NCBI RefSeq assembly: GCF_000004075.3
Contig: NC_026657.2
Location: forward strand, 31,404,408 to 31,468,407
Direction: 5' to 3'
Source of the DNA: Cucumis sativus
Lineage: Eukaryota > Streptophyta > Magnoliopsida > Cucurbitales > Cucurbitaceae
DNA: 64,000 nucleotides
Shown: positions 1 through 11,616 of the stretch, in pieces
Layout: each line of letters opens with the position of its first letter
Position numbering within the stretch: position 1 is the first letter of the stretch
Made by a program: the position numbers and the translations under genes
The notes under the pieces: generated by a model
Seen by the model: only the letters and a program-made list of their open reading frames with translations
The model's database searches: none
What the model was told of the DNA's origin: nothing

Positions 1-52
1 GTCTATTTAATGATGATATGACAAGAAGAAATAGATCAAGAAAATCAAGGGA

Positions 53-943
53 ATGTTGCTGAAGAAGATGAAACTCTTTCCTTCCATTAACTCTTTTAAA
101 CAAGGCCTCTCTCTTCTGTCTGACCCCACTGAGAACACTTGTAGCCAAATACGTGAAACCCCACCAGTTTTTGAAGAACAAATTTCCAAGAGCAGCAACT
201 TCAGGCTGTCCCTGCCTGTAGTAGAATGTTCCATCATATCCCAACATGTTAGAGATCTAAAAGATGCAGAATGTGAGCTCGAAATTAGTGTCAACAACCG
301 AAACCATCTCGTTCCCTTAATAAAGTCTGAAGAAATATTGGCTGCTAAACATAATTCAGAGCCTCCATGCCTATCAGACACGATTGCCATGAAACCAAAT
401 GGTGGGCACCAAGTGAAAGTGGGCAATCATGAAGAACATTCATCTCTATTAGACTTTGAAGACAGATGCCCACCAGGAGGAAGTGAATCAGTTATATTTT
501 ACTCGACAAGCTTGAGAAGTATTAGGAAAACATTTGAAGAATGCAACAGTATTCGGTTCCTACTCGAAAGCTTCAAAGTGCTGTTTTACGAGAGAGATGT
601 ATCGATGCACTTGGAATTCAGGAAGGAGCTGTGGGAAGTCTTGGGAGGCAGGGTGATCCCACCGCGACTTTTTATTAAGGGAAGGTACATCGGAGGAGCA
701 GACGAAGTTATAGGCCTGCATGAGCAAGGCAAACTAAGGAAACTGCTGGAAGGCATACCATTGGACTTGGCAAATTCACCTTGCTCTTGTTGTGCAAACA
801 CCAGGTTTCTGGTGTGCCCAAACTGCAATGGCAGTTGCAAGGTTCTTAGAGACGCCTACGACGGTGATGACGATAACAACTTGTATAATAGATGTACTGA
901 TTGCAACGAGAATGGGTTAGCCAAATGCCCCATTTGCTGCTGA
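53..943 (+). CDS. Glutaredoxin-domain protein with C-terminal Cys-rich zinc-finger-like tail
   Basis: A single open frame of 296 codons. Residues about 1-140 are a low-similarity leader. Residues about 146-235 form a glutaredoxin fold, recognised from VIFYSTS, the RDVSMH segment, the cis-Pro region VIPPRLFIKGRYIGGADE and the closing LRKLLEGI. Residues 244-296 hold CxxC pairs (CSCC, CPNC, CTDC, CPIC), the zinc-binding-like tail of the plant family that includes At5g39865 and At3g28850. Where classical glutaredoxins carry CPYC or CSYC after the first beta strand, this protein reads STSLRSIRKTFEEC, so only one late Cys (164) remains near the site. Redox catalysis is therefore doubtful; iron-sulfur or protein binding is an alternative. 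The start is the first ATG of the frame; the promoter lies mostly outside the window. Typical family members are 300-400 residues, so it looks complete. Family assignment is firm and molecular role is unknown. Confidence 0.88.
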   Translation: MLLKKMKLFPSINSFKQGLSLLSDPTENTCSQIRETPPVFEEQISKSSNFRLSLPVVECSIISQHVRDLKDAECELEISVNNRNHLVPLIKSEEILAAKHNSEPPCLSDTIAMKPNGGHQVKVGNHEEHSSLLDFEDRCPPGGSESVIFYSTSLRSIRKTFEECNSIRFLLESFKVLFYERDVSMHLEFRKELWEVLGGRVIPPRLFIKGRYIGGADEVIGLHEQGKLRKLLEGIPLDLANSPCSCCANTRFLVCPNCNGSCKVLRDAYDGDDDNNLYNRCTDCNENGLAKCPICC

Positions 944-3900
944 AAACACTATAATCATCTTCCCCATGTAACAACACTCACCATCTACTACGTAAGTCAA
1001 CATCTTTTTAGATTTTTCTGTTCATTAGCTTAGCTTTTAGAACTCAACGACGACTGCCGTTGTAGTTCTTATGTAGCTTCTCTTTCTTCAGTTATCTATT
1101 TTCCTAGTAGACCATTTGTATTCCTGCAAATCAATGAATTTGTAGCATACCAACGCTACATTTTCTTACCTCCTACATCTTGAAAGTAAGTTCTTGGAGA
1201 TCATTCAAATAATTGTATTTTTATATGAAAATGATTGAAAATGGATGATGGGAAGAGGAGGACAAGCACATGGGTGCTTTGATAAAAGCCTAGAAAAAAG
1301 TCATTGATTGATATCAAAAGTTTTGTGAAGAAAAGTGAAGTGTTAGGATTACAAAAACTTTATGTTAAAGGGCAAAGGACAGCTTTTTCTTCTTGCTCTT
1401 TCATTACTGTTCTGTCTTTTTACCCTCCTTCTCTCCCCTTCAGTCTTGCAAGAAATAGATGGATGATGGGGAAAAAGTATCTTCTTCTATCTTGAAGGTC
1501 AAATAGATTCAAAATTCAATTACTAACTCAAAATAGTTGCATCCTTGGCTCTATTAGCCATTGATGAAGAAAATTAAATAAGAACTTGTTTCTTTCATGT
1601 TATTTGATGTTATTCCATTTTCTTAAAGAACGAATGGATAGTAAATCAGGAAGCCATAAGGGTAGAAAATGTACAAAAGTATTTTTGGACTTTGGTTTAC
1701 AATCCTTCTTGGAAAATGATGGGACCATTGAGCATTGATATTACAAGAATTGGCATTTTTGGGTATAATAGGATCGGCACCTCTGTTACCAATTCCATTT
1801 TAGTCAATAAATTTAACTTTATCTCTATAAGAAAAATACTTCTGTGTTGATTAAACTTTGCCTATTTTTGTACAACCTATTATTTGTCCAATTTAAAGTT
1901 GCAACATACCAATTAACTTTATATATAAAGTTGAATTCTTATTATATTTTTTCTATAATAAATGGAGGTTATGTGAAGATAGAATGCAAAATATTTTATC
2001 AAAATTAGTAATATAATAATAATAATCACAATATAAATATATAGGACATTTTTACATTAACACACGAAGGTATATTAACAAAAGAGAGTATGTTTAAGAT
2101 TTTAATATAATATGGAGGAGATTTGATATTTCTCACAATAAAAATTTGATTAATTTTTTTTATATATATAAAAAATGTCAATTATATCATGAAGGTGTTA
2201 ATTAGGTTTAAAAGGGAGAAAAAGCTCAATTTTGCCTTTTCCTTTTGGTTTAAATAAGCTCAATTATGCCTTTAATCAAACAATTATTATCATTAAGTTT
2301 CCCTCATTGCTATAATAGACATGTGCTTTTTTTTTATTATTATTATTTATTTATTACTAAAAAGTAGAAATAAATAAGAAAAAAAAGGTGAAAAAATCAT
2401 TAAAAGTTGGATTAGGGTTTCCAACAACCATACCTACATACTAAAAAAAGAGTCAATCAACATGCTTTTTCTAACAAATCTTGAACCTTTCAATTTATTC
2501 TAATTAATTCTTTCTTCTATGTACATTTTTGTTTTTTTTTCTCTCTTGTGACTTTCAAATTATATTTGTCCCCTTTTTGTTTTTTTAAAAATTCAATAGT
2601 ACGCTTTTCGATTTAGGGTTTAAGGAAGAATTTAAAAAACCACGAAAAGAATATGTTTCAAAAATATTTTTATCTATAAACTTATGTGAAAACAACAATT
2701 TAGTTATTGAATTTTATATAGTAAGAATTTAGGTCATCGAATCTTAGTATCCGTTGTCATTTAGTCATGTATTTTAAGCTATCTAACAACTTAGTCATTA
2801 TCATGAAAAATAATATTAAAAATTGATGAGATTTTACATTTGTAAATTAGTTAATTGATTAGGATTTAGAGACTAAAAATGTTTATTAATTAAAAGTCAA
2901 GTATTTACATAATAGTAACTCATTGATACTTTAAAAAAAAATTAGTTGTTAAAAGTACAACAAACCATTAAAAATATAAAACATATTTTCAACCCTAACA
3001 TGAAAATTTACAACCAACCTCATTTTAATGTTGTAACAGTTTGGGAGCAAACTCTAACATTAACTCAAATATAAATATGAGCTTAGTTTAACAATAATTG
3101 ACATGACTTTTGTTTTTTAGAGGTGGAAAGTTCAATACAGCACCACATTTGTTATCTAAAAAGGGAAAAATTCAAGCTATTGGAAATGGAATATATATAT
3201 AGATATATATACTCACTTGAACCATAGAAGGAAGGAGAAGAATCCTATGCAATTAAACTAAAATCATGGCATGTTTAGTGGTTTGGTTGACATTCAAAAG
3301 CTTTAAAACTTTCCCTTTGATTGGAAGTAATTAATAAACTGATTTCCCTTCAGTTTTAATCAAACAAAAAGTTTCTTTTTCTTTTGACCATAAAAGTAAT
3401 GCCTTCTCTAATTATTTTATGCTTTAGGTTATTTTCATTTGCACCTTTTTTTTTATTTTAATAAAAACTATTAAAGATGTCCTTTCATTCATTTGTAAAG
3501 ACCCACCTTTGTTTGTTTGTTAATTTTCTATTTAGTACACATTTAGGAGAATTTAAAAATCATTAAAAAAAAAAACCCACTTTCAAGACCATATTTTGAA
3601 ATAAATGAAGTCAATTACTTTCAAGATCACAAAGCAGAGAATGAGATTTCAAATACACAATAGTCTCAACTTTCCCTTTAAAATTAGCTCTGAAAACAAA
3701 AAGGAAATAGGGAACTATTTGAATACTGTTGCCAAACACCATCTCCCACCATGATTCCCTGTTATTTGGAGATGGTATAATAATTGTAGTGATAGAATAA
3801 TACAACTAAAACAAGTGGGAAAGACAGCCTAACTGGCTAAAGATACTTTATCATGATGCACTAGGCAATCCAAGCCCCCAACAACACCTCAACATAGCCC

Positions 3901-4423
3901 CTCCCACCAGCTTTTACCAGCTCTCCTAATAGGATACCAACGGAGAGCAACAAATAATTGTCATAAAACTCATATAAACCACAAAAATTATTATAAAGTG
4001 CATCATTGTGGAGATAGCCAAACGTTGGTTGCCCCTAACAGAAATCAGCAATAAAACATTTCATCCTCAACCACAGAATTGAAACCAGAGAAGATAGCAG
4101 AAGCAAGAGAGCTGATGCAATAATTCACAGGAATGACTAATCACATTTTATGTCCAAAAGTAAGGTTCATAGCCATGGAAGATGATCAGACAAATCAAAG
4201 GGAGATTAGACACCAAAAAAGCAAGCAAAAAACACACAGACAGTTGCCTCTTAACATTGCTGCTGCTGCTGCATACTCTATACTACTATAGTGCATTTCC
4301 ATCCCCTCACTAATGCAACTGGAAAGCCTCTCTCTATAAACTCTTCTTTGTTAAGCTCTCAGTCACTTGAAAGAAAAAAAGAACTAGTTAGATTAACCAA
4401 GCGTCCTACAATTTACATTAAAC
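944..4423. other. Intergenic, AT-rich, no gene seen
   Basis: The first few hundred bases are the likely 3' untranslated region of the glutaredoxin gene. The last 500 or so, with a CTGCTGCTG run near 4260 and stops in all frames, are the likely 3' untranslated region of the convergent C2 gene. Between them the DNA is AT-rich with homopolymer runs. Around 2690-2960 it has the 'not able to translate' look of old unclassified repeats (many short TTTAGTCAT-type words). Open frames here (for example 1304-1495 and 3611-3805) are short and have no family resemblance. Confidence 0.6.
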
Positions 4424-7400
4424 CTATGTAGTTGTAGCTGCAACGTCTGCTAATGTGGTGTCAGGACTTTGCGGTGTGGGGTTTGGATCTTCTGGTAGCT
4501 GAGAAATAGGTGAAGGTTGCAAAATCTGGGTGTAGTGTAATTCAATCTGTAGGCGGTGGTGAAGTGGGGTTGATGCCATTAGACCTTTCTTGATATCGGC
4601 TTGTAGTTCCCGAATTGGGATAGCAGCCAAGAAGCTCTTGATGTATTCTTTGCAGGATTCTTTCCCACGACACAAGACTTCGTCTTTCTCCTTCAATGGT
4701 TCTTCAGGTTGTGAGGTAGCGTATGCTAGTGTTGAACTCTCTTCCTTTCCGCTGACTTGTTGGTCCTTCGCCTCAACTATTGCTGCAACAGTCGATTGAT
4801 CGTTGGAAGTCTTTTCACCTGCTGACTGGCTAGTCTCAGGCATTTTACAGATGGTAGTGTTGTTGTCAAATTTCAAGATGTAGGCCTGATTGCATCCTTC
4901 GTAAAGCCTCTCTCCTAACGTGTCGATGATGTAGTACGCATCAGATTCTACGTTGAGAATAAAAAAATGGTCATTCCAGCTCACAACATAAACTTGTGGT
5001 TCACTGTTGTCCGGACATTCTGACCCAGTACGGCTAATCTCATCCCATATGTTATCAAAAGACATGGCGCCATGCAAAAAATCAAACCTCGCCTCATTTA
5101 CACCTTCTGGGTGGAAAAAACCGATGAAGGACTTCCTCGGAACCACAGAAAGGGGCCGAATTTTGGCTTGAACGACAGTTTCTAGATCAAAATGCTTGTC
5201 GGGGAATTTTTCCCGATATATATCATTTTCACAGAGCTTCCTCCACTCTAATGAGCCATCCCTAATCAAACTATCAAACTGAGATTTTATAGGCATGAGA
5301 TTTTGGCTGTTGTGAAACCAATCAGCAATAACCGCTACGAGAGCAGTGCATGCACTTTCACCAGCTGCCCTCTCACTTCGTTGATCAATAGAAGCAAAGA
5401 AGACCTGTGTTTGTAGCTTCATGTGACCATCACGGCTTACAATTTCTTTTTGCTCCCAAGTGCCAATTGCAAAATTGTCATCCCCAAATTCAGAAACTGA
5501 TGATCTATTTGCAGATGAATCCTCTTCGGTCTTTTGCCACTGCAATAACCAACTTTAAACTTAGCAAGAATTGTAAAGGAACAGATTATCAAGATATTCA
5601 TTAAAAGATTGGTGCAGATTCTACATTGACAAGAAAACAATTTTCATATGATTTCAAAAATCTTACCCCAATACTAAGTGATTCATCAGAGCTGAGTTGC
5701 CTTCGATCATGATCAATGTCATCACCGCCTTCTTCGCCATAGGCCTTCTTCAACAATGGCTCTCCTTTCGCCTTAGGAGATCTAAAACTTAATTTTCTCT
5801 TCCTCCATGGCAACAGACCACGTTTTGAACTCTGTGGCAAAGGTTGCTCAGAGGCTGATGCAGTTGAATCCTCCATGCTCGAGCAGCCAACATCTGATTT
5901 TCGATTACTATAGTAAACTAAATTTTCGTCATCACCATTGATCTTCATATCAGAGTAATATGATCCCCCAGCGTAATTTGCATAGGCTAGAGTGCCATAA
6001 CTAAAGGACTTCCTAATGTTAGTATCCTCCTTCCCTTCATCTGTTTCCCCTTCCTCAATGTCGTCAAAGGAATCAGAGTCAAATGGGTAGCTAGACTCAC
6101 CATCCTCACTCTTGGCAGAGCACCTGCCCTCACTTCCCTCTTCTTCATGGCAAGTTTTTTTCGCCTTTCGAGTTGACACGAACTCTGTAAAAATCTTTAC
6201 TTTCCTCAAGCCAGCTTTAAGAGCAGAGAGCTCATCTTTTTCTGCTGGGACATTTTCTCCTGGCCAGGGAGGAGATGGAGCTGGGGCTATTGATCTTTGT
6301 ACAGGTTGTGATACAACTTGAGCAGTTCTAAGTTCCAATAAGTTTAGCGATATCTGCACAATTCAGGAACCGTGAGAAAAAAGTATGCAACATAACAGCA
6401 ATTTGAGTGATAGAAAAATAAACAGAAGCATTTTAAGGAAACGAGAAGATACAGACCCAGAGAACGTGACTGGCCTCAGTAGCATTTGTAGATGGATTAA
6501 GAGGTATCTTCAATTCAAGCTCTTTCTGTTCCGCCACAGAAACGTATTCTGACAGGTTAAGAGATGCTGAGCCAACTACCTGAACTTTGTTTTTCGACCC
6601 TTGATTTAAGCCCTGGATAGAGAAGGAAAGAAAATAAAACTTTAGGTTCACTATGGATCATTACGGATAATTTCTCGCAGTAAAGATAAAGAATGGAAAT
6701 ACATCAAGTTCATCCATACAAATCTGATGTCAAGAACATAATCAAACAACAGTTAACGTAAAAGCATATAATCCAATAACAAAGAAAAATTGGCATCTAT
6801 AAGATGCTAACAAATCTGTTAGAAACACACTATTTGCTTTGACAAGATTTTCAGCATAAAACATTCAAAAGAATACAAATACCAAAACTCAGGAAACCCA
6901 CAAAATCAAAAGCTACAAAAGTCAACTCCCTTTAATGAATTCAACTCCCCTTGAGAAAGGGCCAAATCTTTATCTCATACTCTCAGCTACAGTTTCTTCA
7001 AATGCCATAGTAAAGATTAGAATTCATCACAATAGAACTGAGAGACCCAGATTCAAAAAATTAGGAAAAACAAAACAAAACAATATGACAACTCACAGAT
7101 TATCTGAAATGGAGAAATATCATCCATTATTATTTCTATTCCAGTACAAATCTTAAGGAAGAAAATACCCAAAAACTGAATATTATAATCACAAGAAAAA
7201 AAGAAAAGAAAAAAAAAAACAGACTCATAGGAAAAGCTAAAAGATGTTCCTGCTTCAATCCAAACATCGAGGATGAACAGTCAAAATCCAGGAAAACCCA
7301 GTGTCGTAAACCACAAAAAGTAGCCAAAGATTCAATCGAGGAACAAAACACAACAAAAAAAATCCAAAATCAAACTCACATTGAAGGCAGAGAAAACGAT

Positions 7401-7715
7401 CTCCCATGGATGAAATACATTCTCCTTGTAAGCAGAGAGAGTACAAACGCTAAGAAACTCCTCATCCCACTGAGTAACGCCGTTCTGATCCAACCCATCA
7501 GCCTCCTTCGTGTAATTTCTCTTCACAGCCGTTCTCCTCAATGGGCTCAAAGCCATTTTTGGGCCCTTCCATTTGACCTCGACCGTCAATTTATCAACCC
7601 CCTTACCATCTTTTGGCGGATCAAGCCCTTCAAGCCTCTTAACCACAAGTCTAACCTCGTATTTCCTCGAAACAAGCGGCGGCCATGGCCGCCACTTCAT
7701 CATCTTCACCACCAT
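4424..7715 (-). CDS. EEIG1/EHBP1-type N-terminal C2 domain protein (At5g04860-like)
   Basis: Four coding exons on the minus strand: 7715-7380, 6612-6457, 6353-5667 and 5539-4424, all joined in phase 0 with GT-AG borders, giving 764 residues. Exons 1 and 2 plus the start of exon 3 (residues about 10-175) form the NT-C2 domain: basic WRPWPPL, YEVRLVVKRLEGL, VEVKWKGPK, WDEEF, then ASLNLSEYV and KIPL strands. The middle (about 190-400) is polar and acidic, with serine-rich stretches, and is probably disordered. The last exon carries a conserved plant-specific C-terminal region (about 420-620, with LVAVIADWFH, SLEWRKLC, SFIGFFHPEG, YYIIDTLGERLYEGC and AYILKF), then a low-complexity tail. Members are thought to act as membrane-associated scaffolds. 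Arabidopsis relatives were once mislabelled splicing factor 3A subunit. No enzymatic motif is visible. Start chosen as the first ATG before the conserved basic motif. Confidence 0.9.
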
Positions 7716-8825
7716 CGCTTAATGCACAAAGAAATGAAAGGAAAAAGAACAAAAGAACCTGATCCTACTGAACCCCAGAAGAAGAAAAAATAAAGAAATA
7801 ACAAAAGGGGTAACGGAAAAATGGAGGAAAAATCAGCCCCAAAGTGTTCCAAGATCTTCGAAGAAAGAGTTAGCGAAATCCCAGGTGGATTGAAGGAAAA
7901 ATGGGGAAAAGGAAATTGTGGGTTTGTGAAATAAGGAAGAAAAGGAAAAGAAATTGGGGAGAAATGGAGAGGAAGAAGAATATGCCGTTGGCTTAGAGAT
8001 GAAAATTAGAGAGACGGAGACAAAGAAAGGTAGGGAAGAAGGGCAGTGGAGGTCATTTTATGGGGAAAAAGATAGAGGAACTGAGAGGTTGTTTGGATAT
8101 GTTTTTTTCTTTTTCTTTTTTTGATATAATTAATTTTAAAAATCACTTTTTTATTAATAAGGAAAACATAAATCACCATTTTGACTGTTTGAGTTTTTTT
8201 GAGAAAAAGGTTCTGTGTTTCATTTTGGTAAAAATCTTATCTTGTTCTTTTGGGTAGATATTATAGATATGTACATAAATCTTGGTTTGTGTAAATATAT
8301 TGATGTATGGACTTATAAAAAATAAATAATAAATACGAGACAAATTTTTATTCTTATTTTTTAAAATTTTATGTGTAAATGTGTAGGTTGACAATCATCC
8401 ATTTTGGTCCTTACAATCTATGATTGGTTGTTTTTGGTCTTTGTTTGAAAATTAAATGGTTAACTTTTTCAAAAAAAAAAAAAAAGAAAAAGAAAAAAAT
8501 ATAGTATTCATTAACCTTTTTTTTTTTTTGTGTGTGTGTTTGTCTCTTAAGCTTCAATGATGACGTTAAAAAGAGTATGTGTATTACAAGTAGGAAGCTC
8601 AAGTATTAGATGATACAAACAAAAAAAAGTCGTGATGAATTGAGGTTAGACACTCCTTTGGGATGAGAATCCATGAATTCTCGATTATTAAAACCCTCAA
8701 ATCTACTCAATTTCAACTTAAAAATTAAGTTGAACATAGATTAGGTTAAGATCAAGTATCTTAAATAAAACGGTCATTGACTCAAGATCCTACACTCCAC
8801 AAGATATGATAATCAATCTCACTTA

Positions 8826-8998
8826 GGGAACGTTTGGTTACCAACAAAAACAATAAGTTGAGTTGAGTTGCTAATAATTATAAGAAAGTTATTGGAGGAG
8901 TTGACGTGAACAACGGATTGATGTGAACATTTTGGTAAGAAATTTGAGTTAATGTGAAGTAGTAAAAAACCTCTGAGTTATTAGTAAATCTTCATTTT
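8826..8998. repeat. Possible MITE-like repeat
   Basis: The stretch begins with GGGAACGTTTGGTTACCAAC and then repeats GTTGAG, followed by words such as GAAATTTGAGTTAAT. The same words occur in opposite order around 55855-56072 inside another gene's intron. Opening phrases of the form 'gtttggttaccaa' are common at ends of small plant DNA elements. The right-hand boundary and target duplication could not be fixed. Confidence 0.3.
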
Positions 8999-11564
8999 TT
9001 TTTTTACAAACTCCATTCAACTTTCATTACAAAAATGTCGATACATTTATCTATACTTAATTTAAAAAATGGTTTAATTTGTTTATGCCACTATATGGTC
9101 AACGCTACAACGAAAAACTTCTTCATTGTTTTTTGTTTTTTTTAAGATGAAACTTCTTGATGAAGAATGACTTTAGTGTTCTTTTTTTTCTTTCGAATAT
9201 TACCATTCACATCAATGGTGAAGATATTCAAACATAATCTATTAATAAAATTGATGGTAGATACTTTGTATATTTCTAAAAGAACTTAAGGTTTGAATAA
9301 ATAAATTATTTAACTAACAAATAAAATTGATCAATGTAAACCCTCAATTACCGACTTGGTCGGTTACCAGTTAGATGGGTATATATGCGATAAGACGGTA
9401 TCTTTCATAATCTTAACCAACGGCGTCGTAATGAGACACTTGACCCGTTTTTCTTTTCCTTTTATTGGTAAATTTTTACTGAAATATAGCCATCTTTTAT
9501 TTAATGGGTTTTTAAAAATAAAATAAAAATATAGAATAATTAATGTCATTTTTATTAATTAATGTTTGAATGTTAAGTAATTGTTTGGAATCCTAAACTA
9601 ATTAAGTAATTATTTAGTGAAATGGAAGAAAACAAGTAGATGAATATTATTAATTAATTAAATATAATAGAATTAATTATACTAATTTATTAATTATTAG
9701 TTGAAAATATTTATAGAATAATATCAAAATATCATAATTTATTAACGATAAATTTCTATAAAAAAAAATTCTCACGACTATCCTTTTGAAAAATCAAGTC
9801 TTGTTTGAAGAATAAAAAATAAAAAACTTATTTATGTTTGTTGTAATTAGACTATATATTTACTTTAAAAAATGTGAAAACATAATCAATTATGATAATA
9901 ATCATATATTTCAACAATCTAAAAACACAATCGTACAACTATGCCTTGATTAATTATAAACTTTACCGTTAGCAAAAAAGAATAACCTAATATTTATTGT
10001 TTATACCAACCATACTAACTCAATTCATCTTTTTATAACAAAAAAAAAAAAAAAAAACTAAATGAATTTTTTGTTTATTGGGATCAAACTAGAGTGAAGC
10101 AACTTGCACGAGCTTGAGTAAGAATACGAATTTGAAAGCCATTGGTCCAATATCTACCTAACAAGATAGAATTGAATAGAAAAGGTGAAACCAAAATCCA
10201 ACTATCTTTCAAAAGTTTCACCACACACACTACCATTTTCAACTTAAATTGGGTAGAGTCCTTGCTACCATTACAAGTTCTCTAAAGTTCATTTTGCTAT
10301 TCTCCAATAAATTTATTGAAAAGAAACCAAGATTTGGACAATTATGCCCCTTCCTCATTGTTTTTTGTATAAAGAGTTGTTAGTTTTGTTAGGAAAAAGA
10401 GAATGTAGTCATTGGATGCCATAAGTCAAGCCTTTGAACTTAGACTTTCTATTTTTTTTTATTTATTTCATTTGTTAATTTTTAAATTTTTAAAATTTGT
10501 TTTGTTGTGTGTTCCAATGTCAAATGAATTCAGGTGGGTGTATTGTGTTTTATGCCTCTTTCTCTCTCTACACCCCCATTATGGTACCTCATTCAAATGG
10601 TTGGTTTTTGCTTTCTGACTCAGCAATGGGTAAAAAAAACAATCTATATATATATATCTTATTGTTTGCCTAATAATAATAATAATATGTTATTTGGTTT
10701 TTTCTTATTGGGTAAGATAGGGAATTTTGAAGAGTATAGTGGGGTATATGTGGAAAAATATATATATACGGAGAGAGAGAGAGAGAGTGCACACGTGTGG
10801 GACATGGTCGAAGCACGTGAGTGTATGTTCAAAAGGAATGGTTTGGAATCTAAGAAGACTTTTCAAAAGCGTTTTGGCTCTTCCTTCCTTCCCATGTGGG
10901 ACAACTCTTTTGCAATTTTTACAGCTTGGCTTTTTCTTTTCTTTTCTTTTTTGAGTGCCTTCAAAGTTGGGCAAGTTATAATTTTCATCAATCCCAACTT
11001 ATTATGCTCTCTACAATTTTTTACAAATATTTACATAAACAAAAAATTAAAGTCGATAATTTACGATACAGAAAATTACGATCGAACTAAATTCTTACTT
11101 TGTTAAAACCAAAATCATAGTTTATGGAATTCACCGAAGATAATATTTTGATTGATTTCTTATCACGATTTAAAGAAAAATGCCATAGAAATTTTAATCA
11201 AACAAATTACATTACATTATTAATCGTGTTAGTATTTAAAAAAATTATCAAACACATTAAATTATTTTTTTACAACTTGGTTTAATTGAAAAAGTACTGT
11301 AGGCAAAAAGGATTATTTTGAAAATAATTAGATATAAATAGTCGTTTTCTTGACTGAATAAGAGTGCGTTTCTTATTCTTTTTTATTTAACTTAGAGATT
11401 TAATTCTCTATTATTTTTTATAATTTTCTGATTAAATTCTCTCTTTTCCTTTAACTAAATCAATTTCTATTTAGAAAAGCTAAATTAAAAATGAATGGTT
11501 ATTTAAAAAAAAAAAAAGAGTTATTTTGAACGTTAGATTTTCTTTTTTTAATATTATTAATCCG

Positions 11565-11616
11565 TTAGTTTTGAACCTCCCTAATTTGTTTTAGTTTTGA
11601 ACCTCCCTAATTTGTT
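11565..11616 (+). repeat. 26-bp perfect tandem duplication
   Basis: Positions 11565-11590 are repeated exactly at 11591-11616 (unit begins TTAGTTTTGAACC and ends AATTTGTT). It lies in AT-rich gene-free DNA and looks like replication slippage. Confidence 0.9.

Noticed and set aside
5407-7793. Plus-strand open frames opposite the C2 protein gene, including one of 127 codons at 7410-7793
   Set aside because: Antisense shadows of conserved coding exons; no independent support.
10534-11106. Open frame of 190 codons in the gene-free region
   Set aside because: Low-complexity, hydrophobic translation from AT-rich DNA, microsatellite inside, no family resemblance and no promoter or exon structure.
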